Assembly (NCBI GenBank): GCA_023974075.1
Contig: CM043787.1
Location: 41,181,668 to 41,245,667 of the forward strand
Reading direction: 5' to 3'
DNA length: 64,000 nt
DNA from: Chaenocephalus aceratus
Lineage: Eukaryota; Chordata; Actinopteri; Perciformes; Channichthyidae
This document shows positions 21,355 to 32,154 of the stretch, piece by piece (positions within the stretch are counted from its first letter, which is position 1; each line of letters opens with the position of its first letter). A program made the position numbers and the translations under genes. The notes beneath the pieces are model-generated. The model searched no databases and was not told the origin of the DNA. It saw only the letters and a program-made list of their open reading frames with translations.

Positions 21355-21563
21355 ATTATTTGTTTAAAGGATCCGTTAAAGATCAAATGCAAAGCTTCCA
21401 AATATGCTAAATTTTTATAGAAATGTTGTTTTTAAGACTGCCTGTATTTTTAATTTAATTTAAATCGAGATAATACACCAAAAAAAAAGCTTTTTATTGA
21501 TACAAAACTCGCCCAAAGCCGTCTGAATTTCTGACATGTCATTCCCTGCAGCCTCCGCGCGCG

Positions 21564-21571
21564 TGACGTCA
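21564..21571. promoter_or_regulatory. CRE-type octamer TGACGTCA, transposase side
   Basis: Perfect palindromic CRE/ATF site 184 bp inside the left end and about 100 bp upstream of the THAP start codon. Its mirror partner is at 26943-26950. The same site at similar distances occurs in two other TTAA elements here, so it looks like a family feature rather than chance. Confidence 0.5.
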
Positions 21572-22364
21572 TTGTGGCCAAACGGTCTCTGGGCCAAATC
21601 CCGAATCGGCAGTCTCGTTCACATGTCAGCGGTGTTTTTCGAAAAAAAACTGAATTATATCCGCAAAAACATGGGTTATTGTTGTGCTTTTGGATGTACG
21701 AACGGTGCGGGATCTGGGAGAATCCGAAACTGGATTTTTTTTTTTTTGTGAATCGTGTTGGCTGGCAGCTGACAAAATGGAGCAAGTTGTGCTCTGACCT
21801 CTTCGCCGTGTGATGCATACGATGTTGATCCTGCCATCGTCAAGTCTGTTGTTGGAGAAGCATTAAAAGTACATCGGAGGCTGAAACCCGGAGCCGTCCC
21901 CTCCATATTTGAGCACAAAAACAACTGAAAGAACGAAAGAGCCGGGCAATGCAGAAACGCCAAAGAATTGAGGTAAACCACTTTTGATTGATTTCAAAGC
22001 GCACGAAGCACAGCAGATAACGGAATTGCAGTTTTATTGCTTAGATTCTGTGTCTTTACGATCATAAACAATGTGTTGGATGTGGAGCTAGGATAAGTAA
22101 TAAGGGAGCTAGGAATGATTTTCGGTGCAGTAATAGGTTAGCATTTTTCGCTCGGGGCTAATTCAGAGGCTCACTGTTAGCATTGTGTTTTTCTTCTTCA
22201 AATAAATGAAAAAGATCAGTTGAGTTTTTTCCCCGTTATATGGATATAAAATATTCAGTTTATTAAATATTAAGGTTCCTTAGACGTCGTTTCCTGCAAA
22301 TGACGCGATTTCGGGTCCGTGGGGCTAAGAGGATAACAGAGTATGTTTATTTATTTTTCACAAC

Positions 22365-22802
22365 AGTTTTATTTGGATGGAATGAATACCTATAGTGATA
22401 ATTCAAAGTAATAAAATGATTTTTACAGTGAAAAAGTTCAAATGGAACTTTATTTTTCTAAACCTCTCTAAAAAGGTCAAATTTCACTTGTTTTGCATCA
22501 ATCTTGATACAGGGTACTTATTAATGTTATAGTTTTGATTCCTAAAGCTTTTAGTCTAATAACCCATCATTCAAGGGTGGTTTTCACTATAAGTAATGGG
22601 TTTTTTTTTAGGCGGACATTAGAATTTACATGTTTTTACTATGTTCCATCTGAATTTACTTTAAAATAAAAATCTATATTGATTCTGACACTTCTACATC
22701 CAACAATTAATTTACCCCTTTTACAAGTGAAGATATAGTCTTTGTTGTGTTCGTGGCATTTTCGAGCCTGAAACCTGAAAAACAGGCTCAGGGCTTAATA
22801 GG
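22365..22802 (+). mobile_element. piggyBac-like right-end fragment inside transposase intron 1
   Basis: Matches 29800-30305 over more than 400 bp, starting at ggatggaatgaatacctatag. It ends in the same terminal block (gagcctgaaacctgaaaa, then a TAATAGG terminus), and TTAA follows at 22803-22806. Its left terminus is not recognisable. It is a solo end or deleted MITE of the same family as the neighbouring piggyBac element. Confidence 0.72.
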
Positions 22803-23568
22803 TTAAAAATATTCCTTCAAACAGGTGGTGAAAAGTTTGATGCAGGACACAGACACTGAGGATCCTGACATTGAGGGAGATACTGAAGTCGAGGAGATTG
22901 GGACAGAGGAGCCACACTCTTCTGGAGCCATGCCAACGGCTGAAATTGCAATGCAAACCGAAGTAGAGGTAAACAAAAGAATAAAGAACAAATCTATCAT
23001 GATGTAGTTGTTGTTCACATATATATACTAGTACCAATATCAGCCTTTTTGAATGGACACATGCCCTCTAATTTTTCTGCTGTTGTAATACACAATCAAG
23101 ATAGTTCATCTTGTAAATGCTCAATTTGTTGTTTTCCAATTTTATTACAGCTGCAAAACCGGAAAAAAGCATCAAGATCAAGGGAAACTGTACTTTGGGC
23201 CTCAAATCTGGTTCGGACTTCGGACAACAGACTGCACTCCTCACCACAACGATCGGGACATCGTACCAGCCTCCTCCCATAGATCTCGATGAAGACAGTG
23301 ATCATTCCGAAGATCAGTCTGATGATGAGTCAGATGATATCCTGACTGGCATTTTTCATGTGAAGATGCAACAACAGACCAGGATGATGGGAGACACAGA
23401 TGATGACAATACTGTGTAAGTACCTGTAGATGTTCAGCAAATATCGTGTTATGTCTTATATATTGAGATCTTATTGGGATATAAACCCCATGGGGTGATA
23501 TCAGATATTTAACGGCGCTGATATTGCTACATTCACAAGATTTATGACAGATAATACACTGACGTTCT

Positions 23569-23618
23569 GTGTGATATCACTATTGGATCGAGGCGTAGAT
23601 CTAATAGTGATATCACAC
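23569..23618. repeat. Near-perfect hairpin, 21-bp arms, 8-nt loop
   Basis: gtgtgatatcactattggatc pairs with gatctaatagtgatatcacac except for one position. It lies in the third transposase intron (23416-23795). It may be a small MITE remnant or a cruciform-prone spot. Confidence 0.7.
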
Positions 23619-25199
23619 CTCAGTGAAGACCCCTCTTGTATTATCTCAAACATATTAAAGTGTATTATGTAGCTATTATAAAGATCGATGAGTCAGACGG
23701 CATATATGAATACTGGTATGTGTAACTGTCAGTGTCCAGTCTCATTTCCGACGATGCCCTATTTCCACGTTTACAAATTTCAAATCTTATTTCAGGAAGA
23801 AAGAACTTTATGCAGATGCCTCGCCTCTGGAAGGCCAAAAGTTCCTGGTCTATGGCAGTTGCCTGCTGAAGTTGCTGGCCATCTGCTGTGTGTGTTTCGC
23901 CACTTGTCGGGTCCAGCTCAAGCGCGTCATTGGGAGCATGGTGGTGTTTGAACAGTTTGTGCTAGTGGAGTACTCTACCACAGAGTGTGAACGTTGTGAT
24001 CAGCTGTTTAGCGCAGTTCTCCAGTGAAGGGAGAGGGGGAGAGAGAGAGTCTCCCTCCGCAGCTGGTTGCGTAGTTTTGGCACAAGTCCGTTGTCCGTTG
24101 TAGCTAAAGTAAGGTGCTATTTTACATACAAAAACATACTGAAATAAACATGTGCTTTAAGTAAGCAAGATAACGGTGTACTATTTTATATAATACTGTA
24201 GGGATCCGAAAAAAGCTTGATGCCAAAGGGAAGAGGAAGATCCTGAACATACTGCTGATGTGGTCCAAGTCCACCAGTCACCACGTCTATTGGGTGGCAT
24301 CAACCAGCCAAGGTGACGGACCATTGGTTGTTGAGAAGTGGCTGTCGCTGCTCAACCATGTCATCAATGTCCATACTGGCCATGGACAGCTCTTTCAAAG
24401 CTGTGTACATGGTCCACTGGAACAAAAATGATGACGAGACTGGCTTATCAAAGGTACTTGAGACACAAATACTTGAGACATTTTTGCATCCTTCCAAAAT
24501 ATTTGGGGGAATCCAGTAAATACTATGTCAGACCGACAATGTCCAGTAAATTGACGATGAAAATATTTTTTCCCAAAGGTTCTAAACCCTACAAAGAGCT
24601 GGAGCTGATCGTCAAAAGCAAGCTGCTGTTGAAGGACATCGCTCGCCTGTCGCCTGCAGAACAAACGTCGTCTTTGGAGTCGTTTCATAAAGTCATTTTA
24701 TTCTTTGCACCCAAGAGCGTGCATTTCCCATTCACTACTATGGCTGCCAGGTATTTCTAAAACTTCCATTGCTCAAGGGATTTATTTTGGTGAATTGTCC
24801 TACACAATTTATATTAATAATTTTTGATGCAGAGTACAATTAGCCGGACTACACTTTAATGAAAATTCTGCACGGGCTCAAGCTATGACGCAGACCGGGA
24901 AACACATGTGGGGCGTGTCGTTTCCGAAGGCCAGGAGGGGAGAGCCAGTCATCAAAGCAGTCAAAGTTACACCAACTTTCGGTGAGTGTCTGCTCAATGT
25001 GCCTATCGCTAAGCTTTCAACAGGGCCCGAATGTGGTGTTTTTGGAATAATAGTTTCCCCCTTGTTTGTCTTTTCAGCTTATGTGCAAGAACTGATGGGA
25101 GAGGTTGTTGAGCTGCGGAATACATACCCTAGCTACAAGAAGGCCGAAGCTCTGAGGTCAAACAGACATGTCCCACCCCCATTGCTTGAGCATTTGTAA

Positions 25200-26083
25200 A
25201 ACCCAAACAACCTTGTGCTTGTGGAGTACAGAGGAGCAGGAGTCGCTTTAATAAAAGCGTAATTGATAAGGAAAACGATGCATAATCTATATTTAGATGT
25301 CTGAAAATGTAAATGTCTTTTTTTTTTTTAGCTAAACAGCCATTAGACCGTTAGAGAGGATAGTATGCTTTAGCAATGGTGATCCTTTTATGGGCTTGTA
25401 AAAAAAATGGCGGAGGTGTGACAGCTTTCTTTTTTGTACTGGTGCTCAAAATCAATTCATTTCATGTTGATCTTGGTTATACTTATGAGGGTTACCAAGG
25501 GGATACAATTGTGCATATCTAGTTTATTTTGAGAAGACTGCTGTGGTCATGTTAGGTTTGAGGTCTGATATGAGTTATGCATTAAAACCCAGATGATTCA
25601 AAAATACTCTTCCGTTGAGCAGCGGGTCACTGGACAATATCTCTGGGGTGTGTTAAGAATTTCCGCTGTGTTTCTTTCAGAGTTCATATGGTGGTAAGCT
25701 ACAGAGCCCTTGGCACTATTTTGTTCTTATAATAATAAATAAATTAAACACTATGTACATTATTTTGTTTGTTTTTATACTTTTGACCATACTGCACATA
25801 ATGTTTTTCTTCATTTTATGCACAACTCTTATACAATAAGACAACCATACACAAGTACCTTAAAGTAATTCATGTAATTTATTTTTACTGAATTTCGTGT
25901 TATATTCACTTTAAACATCTAGATGATTGAAACCGTATACAGATTTTTTTTAAATCTAATGAAATACAATATAGTTGTCTGAAAAACAGAAGAAATAAGA
26001 ATTTGGACATAACCATAAGGTACACCTAGTAAATACTGTAAGCGACAACATGTATACAACCAGAGTATTGTGACAATAGAATA
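25200..26083. other. Spacer between the convergent transposon genes
   Basis: AT-rich, no coding signal. It holds the 3' ends and presumably the polyadenylation sites of both genes; aataaaagcg near 25251 is a candidate signal for the transposase. In the second element the same interval is only about 16 bp. Confidence 0.55.
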
Positions 26084-26866
26084 TCATTCACTGACGGCTG
26101 GTTTAAATTCTGTGTAGGCAACGCTTTCAGGATTAGGAAATGCTTTCCTGATGGCCAGTACAGCGCAACTCGGAATAACACGTCTATTTCCACGGCCAAG
26201 TTTTTGCCAAATCGGGAAGCAAAATTGCCGGTATGCCAGATGTCTGTAGACTTCATGTTCCGGTTCTTCGTCCCCATACGGCCCATTGTGGTGGGCGTAC
26301 TCATACCGGGACACACGCAGCACATCACGATCCAGACAGTTTATGTCGAACGTCCTACAGTCGGTGATGCAGACTTCTTCTCCCATCTCTTCCTTCACTT
26401 TCCCATAGTTGTAGCAGCACTTGTTTTCTCGGCCTGTAGGCATGGTCTGGCAGTTTCCACATCTACACCTGTCGGTGATGGTTGGACTAATTAAAACGGC
26501 TCGCACATTTTGAAAACAATTGTGATTTTATTGTCCAGTCAAATTAAATGTATGTTCTACCACGTAACTGTTAGTAAAATTCAAATATGCAGTAAAGTTC
26601 AAATATGCACAATATCTTAACTAATTTGATGTGCATGCCTCATTATAGCAAACAATGTGCACTAGGACATGCTTGGTGACTGACCAATTCTCAGCAGCCT
26701 CTGCCTCAGATGGCGAACTTGAATCATCGCCATCAGCACTTTCATCGGTGATGTCAGGTGACGTTTCTTTGTATTTCCTCTTCGACATCAGAGACTCGTA
26801 TAGATATGGTTGGATGTCGACAACATACTCCAGATCTTGGGTGGCCTCCGACTCAGAATCAGACAT
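26084..26866 (-). CDS. Two-exon gene for a P2X7-type cytosolic ballast domain protein
   Basis: Exon 1 runs 26866-26685 and exon 2 26468-26084 on minus, joined by a GT...AG intron that splits a tryptophan codon (phase 2). The 188-residue product has an acidic low-complexity N-terminus (MSDSESEATQDLEYV onward). It then has a Cys-rich core starting CRCGNC, with MPT, a CC pair and CITD, and ends with a YRQFC...IPSCAVLAIRKAFP segment. That order matches the C-terminal ballast domain of vertebrate P2X7 receptors, which binds zinc and guanine nucleotide in the cytosol. There is no channel part. Start, splice sites and stop are intact, unlike the neighbouring transposase. The gene starts 281 bp inside the transposon end and is transcribed toward the transposase gene. 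Role unknown: cargo, accessory protein, or regulator of transposition. Confidence 0.82.
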
Positions 26867-26942
26867 GATAACGAAACTAAGTTGTACTATCGGCGGAAGC
26901 AGCTGTGAGCGATAAGCCAGGTGGAAATATGTTTGGCCACGC

Positions 26943-26950
26943 TGACGTCA
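26943..26950. promoter_or_regulatory. CRE-type octamer TGACGTCA, ballast side
   Basis: Perfect CRE/ATF palindrome 197 bp from the right end and about 77 bp upstream of the ballast start codon on minus. It mirrors the site at 21564. Confidence 0.5.
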
Positions 26951-27913
26951 CGCGACGCCATCTTGTGGAGACGAGCGGCTGAGAAATAAATCGTCGGACT
27001 TGGTGTTGGGGGTTGAACAAAATAAATATTGTGCATTGCCAGACTCATATTATCTCCGATTTTAATACTGCAATATCTTGGATAGTGTTGTAGCTATATG
27101 ATTTCGTTTTTACTGGCAATTCTAAAAAAAATCTTTGCATTTGATCTTTAACCTGTTAAGCCCGAAGGCAGGGACCCTGTTTTTTTTTTCACAACACTGT
27201 GTCTCAGGGCATCTTAATATTTAAAAACCTATTAATGTGTTATACCAGATTAACGAGAAGAATCTCAGCTAACTGACAATATGAACAATTTTTACAGAAA
27301 CAAAACACAAGTCTCACAAGAAGCGTTAGCATTAGCCCTTAGCTAAAACGGGCAGATGCTACTTCCGGTTCTAACTAACAAAAACGATCTTTAAAACTTA
27401 ATATTTTCTGCATAAACTACATATCATCTGAAAGCTGATACTCCACAGATTATTTGGTTATAAGTATCATCACTGTAGGACACACATTTACTGAGCTAGC
27501 AGCCAGAACAGAGAAGAAGAAAAACAGCAGTTTTCAAAACCATAACAATAATTATGTCTTGCTGTTTTGTGATCAAAGCTTGTGTTCAAGGGAATAAAAA
27601 CGCTTCTTAAAGTTAATCCAATGTCTCTTAGTCACTTTAGAATTGTTCCTGATAATCTATCATTACATTCATGGCAGCAGAGTAGGTTTAAAGTTTCGCA
27701 GTCCCGAGCTAACTCTGTCTCACGTGCTGTTTACGCAAACCTCTCTCTACTTGACGTAAGTGTTTAGCGGGACTTAATAACTGTCACTCGATTCTATTGG
27801 CTCTAACGGTTCAGAAAAGGTGTCAATCACCCAAATCGACCAATGGGTTCCAAAGATATGATCCTGCGTAGTATAAACTAAGCCCTCTCCGGCTCCATTA
27901 CGCATTACGCAGC

Positions 27914-28073
27914 CAGAAGGGAGAGCTTCACCACAGAGCAGGAGCTAGAGATGCTAGCTGACGATAGCTATGATCATACCAGATGACTCTTCGTCGGATT
28001 ATGAAGATCTCCTCCAGCCAGACCTGGATCCGGACAGTAGTGACTCGGATGTTGAACTTCCACCACGGGAAAG
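27914..28073 (+). pseudogene. piggyBac-type transposase N-terminal exon
   Basis: Reads RRESFTTEQELEMLADDSYD, then after a one-base shift PDDSSSDYEDLLQPDLDPDS, to a donor (gaaag|gtatgt). An F-T-x-E-Q-x-x-E-M-L start followed by an acidic serine-rich region is typical of piggyBac N-termini. The frameshift and a TGA near 27983 break it. Confidence 0.62.
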
Positions 28074-28109
28074 GTATGTAATCTCTCTGTTTTTATATAT
28101 TATGTGGTT

Positions 28110-28440
28110 GGTGAAACTGCGTCACAGTGCTAGCTTAGCCAAGAAGCTACAGGAATGATTAGGCAAAATGCTAAATAGTGTTACTTGTCTTTTTGGAGTT
28201 ACATTTTCTAAATGAATGGCCAGTGAATGAATATATATATGTGTTTATTTATTTGGTGTAATATTATTCATTTATTGTCCAATATCATCCTTTTTATATA
28301 TTACTTTTGTGTTTGGAACTGCATCACAGTGTTAGCTTAGCCAACAGGAATGATTAGCCAAAATGCTAAATAGTGTTACTTGTCTTTTTGGAGTTACATT
28401 TTCTAAATGAATGGCCAGTGAATAAATATACATGTATACA
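28110..28440. repeat. Two-copy tandem duplication in piggyBac intron
   Basis: A block containing tgctaaatagtgttacttgt and aatgaatggccagtgaat occurs at about 28110-28250 and again at 28316-28440, about 207 bp apart and highly similar. Confidence 0.75.
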
Positions 28441-28531
28441 TGTGTAATATTATTCATTTATAGTCCAATATTATCCTATAAGTATAAGCCAGTGAATTAA
28501 TCTAATCTCTTTGTTTTTCCACATTTGTTAG

Positions 28532-28857
28532 ATGAGGTGTGACCCCAGCAGGACACAGCCACACACCCAGAAGACTTTCAGGGAGCAGCTTGCTGCAGAA
28601 TTGTTGGAGTTTGCTGAAGGCCCTGCTGAAGGCCCTGCACCTCCACCACCCCCTCCTCCACCACCCACATGCATGCCCGAGTATTATGGGAAGATGCCAC
28701 CAAGGTCAGGAAGAACTGCGGGAGGTGCCTAGATGCTGGACTCAAAAGGGTGAAGACACCTGTGTACTGCAGGAAGTGCCAGGTCCCTCTGTGCTTCACT
28801 GTCAAAAGGAACTGTTTCAGGGAGTGGCACGACCTAAATACTGGAACATTCAGGTAG
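28532..28857 (+). pseudogene. piggyBac-type transposase C-terminal exon, Cys-rich domain
   Basis: Starts after a tttgttag acceptor. The first frame reads KTFREQLAAELLEFAEG and a proline run. A one-base shift near 28690 leads to CGRCLDAGLKR and CRKCQVPLCF, ending CFREWHD and TAG at 28855. The C-x2-C ... C-x2-C ... C ... H pattern is the cross-brace zinc domain that binds the transposon ends in piggyBac transposases. The catalytic exon that should precede it is absent. Confidence 0.72.
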
Positions 28858-28914
28858 GTATAAAGTTCAGGTAGGTATAACATTTTGCGAGTGTTTATTT
28901 AAAAAAAATAAATG

Positions 28915-29175
28915 TTTTTATATACCTAGTGTGATTTTATTGTATAGTGTGTTGGTAAAATATTTGTTGTTTTTACAAACCTACAGTGTGGTTTTATTGT
29001 ATAGTATGTTGGTAAAATGTTTGTTTTTACATGCCTATAGTGTGTTGGTAAATGTTTGAAATAAATCTGCCCCAGTTGGAGTCAAATGTTACCTATGTTT
29101 CCGGTTTTTTTTATTGTGCAAGTACACCTACACACAATCACCTACAGTGTAGTTTTATTGTATAGTGCGTTGGTA
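28915..29175. repeat. Tandem repeat, about 68-bp unit, 3-4 copies
   Basis: Units contain tttattgtatagtgtgttgg and taaaatgtttg, at about 28925, 28990, 29035 and 29150, degenerating along the array. Confidence 0.7.
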
Positions 29176-29177
29176 CA

Positions 29178-29522
29178 GGTTACATACACATACACACCCA
29201 CAGCTACACTTACACATACACACCTACACATACCCACACAGCAACACTTACATACCCACACAGCAACACTTACATAACCACACAGCAACACTTACATACC
29301 CACACAGCAACACTTACACATACAGCTACACTTACACACACAGCTACACTTACATACCCACACAGCTACACCTACAACGCGCGCGCGCACACACACACAC
29401 ACACACGCACACGCACGTACACACACATGTACACATACATACATACACACATACACACTTACATACCCACACAGCTACACTTACACATACACACCTACAC
29501 ACACACACACACACACCTACAC

Positions 29523-29562
<40 letters not shown>

Positions 29563-29564
29563 CT

Positions 29565-29596
<32 letters not shown>

Positions 29597-29673
29597 ACAC
29601 ATACACACATACACACACACACACACACATACACACACACACACATACACACACACACACATACACACACACA

Positions 29674-29704
<31 letters not shown>

Positions 29705-29752
29705 CTACACTTACACACACCTACACTTACACACACCTACACACACTCACAA
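29178..29752. repeat. CA/TACACA compound microsatellite, about 570 bp
   Basis: Starts as higher-order units (acacagctacacttacat and related) and becomes pure AC/ACAT repeats from about 29490. Long open frames on both strands are low-complexity artefacts. Confidence 0.93.
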
Positions 29753-30478
29753 AAATATTACTAACATTTTTTTATTTGTTTTTAAGATTTTTTTTTTTTG
29801 TGGGTGGAATGAATACCTATAGTGATGATTCAATATAATACAATAATTGTTATAGTCTGGTACCTGAAAAAGGTCAAATGGCACTGATGGAACCAAATGT
29901 GCCCAAAGCTTATTCCGCCTGGACTTATTTACATAAACCTCTCTAAAAGGTCAAATGTCACTTGTTTTGCCTCAATCTTGATACAGGGTACTTATTATAT
30001 GTTATACTTTGGATTCCTAAAGCTTTTAGGCTACTAACCCATCATTCAAGGTTGGTCTTCAGTAATGGGTTTTCTTTAGGCGGAGACAGGAATTTACATT
30101 TGTTGCTATGTTCCATCTAAATTTACTCTGACACAGAAAAATCTATATTGATTCTGACACTTCTACATCCAACTCACAGATGTAACCTTGCTTTGACAAC
30201 AACAATTATTCATATAAACCTTTTAGAAGTGAAGTTATAGTCATTTGTTCTGGGAATGTCATTTTCGAGCCTGAAACCTGAAAAACAGGCTCGGGGTTTA
30301 ACAGGTTAAGGGTTCATCTGTTTTTTATGGATAGTTGAGGTGAACTAGTTCATGTTCCTGTTTGTTTACTCTGTTTATTTTGTCAAATATGCCAGTGGGC
30401 TTCCATTGATTTGACCTCATTTGTGCGTTTGGTGTGTTTTTAATTGTACAATAAGATTACGTGCATTTTTGTAGTGCA

Positions 30479-30572
30479 GCTCCAGTACTTCCAGGAGGAA
30501 GCTCACACTTTGGTTTCCTGTTAAACTTGGACAGGAACCATTGTATGAGCTTCCTCCAGGAAGTACTGGAGC
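30479..30572. repeat. Hairpin with 27-bp arms, one mismatch
   Basis: gctccagtacttccaggagg at 30479 pairs with cctccaggaagtactggagc ending 30572. Pairing continues imperfectly inward (ggtttcctg / caggaacc). It resembles a foldback MITE and lies between the piggyBac right flank and an acagtaa-rich tract. Confidence 0.8.
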
Positions 30573-30589
30573 TAGGGATTACAGTTATG

Positions 30590-31005
30590 CACGTGTATCA
30601 TTGTAAATTACTGGCTACTCCTGCATTACTTTCACAGTACACATTGTAAATTCACAGTAAATTACTGGCTACCTGCAGTACTTTCACAGTACACATTGTA
30701 AATTACTGGCTACTCCTGCAGTACTTTCACAATAGAAATGTAAAAGTACAGGCCCTTGTTGTAATGCATGTACATACAACAAAATGATGTAATTCCCCAG
30801 TAACATACTGTAATATCACAGTAATTGAAGCTGTGAAGTTACAGTATACAGTTGTACCTTCACAACAATGTAATATCATGGATGTGAAATTACAATACAT
30901 TGCTGTGAAGACATTCACAGTAAATTGCTGTGAACCTTACTGTGAAAGTCATGCAACAAGTTGCCAGGTAATTATTGTGAATTCACGGTGGATATTTTTA
31001 CAGTG
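30590..31005. repeat. CACTA-like acagtaa-rich tract
   Basis: Three units of about 60 bp (taaattactggctac, then gcagtactttcacagtac) followed by degenerate acagtaa/ttactgt motifs up to tttacagtgaacc. Same family as the tracts at 9660, 58498 and 60660. Confidence 0.62.
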
Positions 31006-31293
31006 AACCGTTTTCCTTATGAGAACATGTCTTTAAAGGAGACCTATCATGCTATATTTAAATGATATAGTGTATGACCATACCCATATAAGGTATATTT
31101 ATACATTTTATTTTTCAAAATACCAAACAGATCATTTTTTAGACATGCCTCGTTTCGCTCATTTTCGCTTTATTCCAAGCCCGTCTTTGAAAATTCTGAG
31201 CAGCAGCTGACCACGCCCCCCTGCAGAAGAGCAGGCATGAGCCGGCGAGAGTCACGTTACCATGCTTGCTGTGATTACGAGTGTCGAATAAAC

Positions 31294-32138
31294 ATGTCAT
31301 CTCAGAGCAATGCATGTGTTCAAGCATACTATCAATTTGATCCAGAAACTGACCCTGAAGCAGCGGAGGTTTTGGTGGAGGTGCAAAAATCTCGGTTGCA
31401 GCAGGACGTTTCTGAATGGTTAGCTTACAAGCTGTTGTCCCTATTTATTTTACTCTGTTACGATGCTTGCTCCTTATTCCGTTCATATTTTGGCTAATTA
31501 GCAAGAATGCAATGTGTACAGTTTGTAACGCAAAAACAGCGATATATATATATATATTTATAAAGGGAGACATTAATATTTGCAGCATATATACAATGGC
31601 CTCATTGCGTGTAATAGTTTACAGTCCTTTTCTTCCAACATCCTGCAACAACCGTTGGAAAGTTGAATAACTTAGGATGATAAAAAGTATAACTCCAACA
31701 ACACCTCAGTTGTCAGCAATGTGTGTAGTTTCATGTGTTTTTAAAAGCTCAGTTATTGACTTCTTTGTGCAAATTGCGCCACGACGTCATTGTACTATTA
31801 TATACTACACAGCAATGGCATAACACACCCATGTGTACGACAAAAAGGTCCACACACACAACCTTATGATTTTGAAATCAGAATATTCTTTACCCATCCA
31901 AACATGAATAATCACGACACATTTTGATATCAACTTGGAACTTTATTATCAAAATCAACGGTTAAAAAAACCCATACAAAAAACTAAATGTAGCCTACTT
32001 GTATTTTGTATAAATGACACTAAATATTTGTACAGAAGCTTTGTGAGCTGGTGCTGGGGCTTCCTTGGACGCAGGATCAGAGTGGTGATTCCGGCCTGCG
32101 TTGTCCTCAGGATACGCAGGGAGTTTCCTGATCCGTGA
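31294..32138 (+). pseudogene. P2X7-ballast-type gene remnant
   Basis: Exon 1 (31294-31418) starts MSSQSNACVQAYYQFDPET and ends inside a tryptophan codon at a GT donor, phase 2, exactly as in the gene at 26866. The second exon survives only from about 32031 to the stop at 32136. It reads YRSFVSWCWGFLGRRIR and IPACVVLRIRREFP, the C-terminal part of the ballast domain. The zinc-binding CxCxxC part between them is missing, so the gene is internally deleted. Confidence 0.75.
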
Positions 32139-32154
32139 AATGTCGATGTTGGGT

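Larger units (their letters stand above)
21671..25199 (+). pseudogene. Kolobok-type transposase gene, THAP domain, catalytic core lost
   Basis: Eight apparent exons: 21671-21972, 22825-22968, 23151-23415, 23796-24027, 24202-24453, 24579-24750, 24833-24981 and 25078-25199 (stop TAA 25197). Exon 1 is a THAP finger: CxxxxxC near the start and an AVPSIF-type box (KPGAVPSIF) near its end. A poly-T run breaks the frame, and the histidine of the C-x2-CH signature is leucine (CSDLF). Exons 2-3 are acidic linker. Exon 4 has a conserved FLVYGSCLLKLL segment with a Cys pair, ending in TGA. Exons 5-8 match the C-terminal half of the family (LNHVINVH, QTSSLESFHKVIL, FNENSARAQA, then YVQELM). The central part with the acidic catalytic residues is absent between 24027 and 24202. 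The product would bind and cut TTAA ends, but this copy cannot be active. Confidence 0.83.
21380..27147 (+). mobile_element. Kolobok-like DNA transposon, 5,768 bp, with two gene units
   Basis: Perfect 15-bp ends AGATCAAATGCAAAG / CTTTGCATTTGATCT flanked by TTAA at 21376-21379 and 27148-27151. It carries a THAP-type transposase gene on plus (21671-25199) and a convergent ballast-domain gene on minus (26866-26084). TTAA target, AG...CT termini and a THAP-bearing transposase are the published marks of the Kolobok superfamily. Both gene promoters lie just inside the ends and each contains TGACGTCA (21564-21571, 26943-26950). A piggyBac end is nested in the first transposase intron. It is non-autonomous because the transposase core is missing. 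Confidence 0.86.
27152..30305 (+). mobile_element. piggyBac-like element, 3,154 bp, non-autonomous
   Basis: Ends CCTGTTAAGCCC and (reverse complement of right end) CCTGTTAAACCCC are flanked by TTAA at 27148-27151 and 30306-30309. The left TTAA is also the right flank of the Kolobok-like element, so the two elements abut. Coding remnants on plus are an acidic first exon and a Cys-rich last exon; the DDD catalytic exon is missing. The interior holds a duplicated intron block, a 68-bp tandem repeat and a 560-bp CA-rich microsatellite. Confidence 0.76.

Noticed and set aside
21380..27147. piggyBac assignment for the THAP element because of TTAA flanks
   Set aside because: Termini are AG...CT and the protein has a THAP finger and Kolobok-type C-terminus, not a piggyBac Cys-rich end.
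29165..29822. Long open frames (up to 199 codons) in the CA-rich block, and similar ones at 7451-8076
   Set aside because: They encode only His-Thr or Cys-Val strings from a microsatellite; several frames on both strands are open at once.
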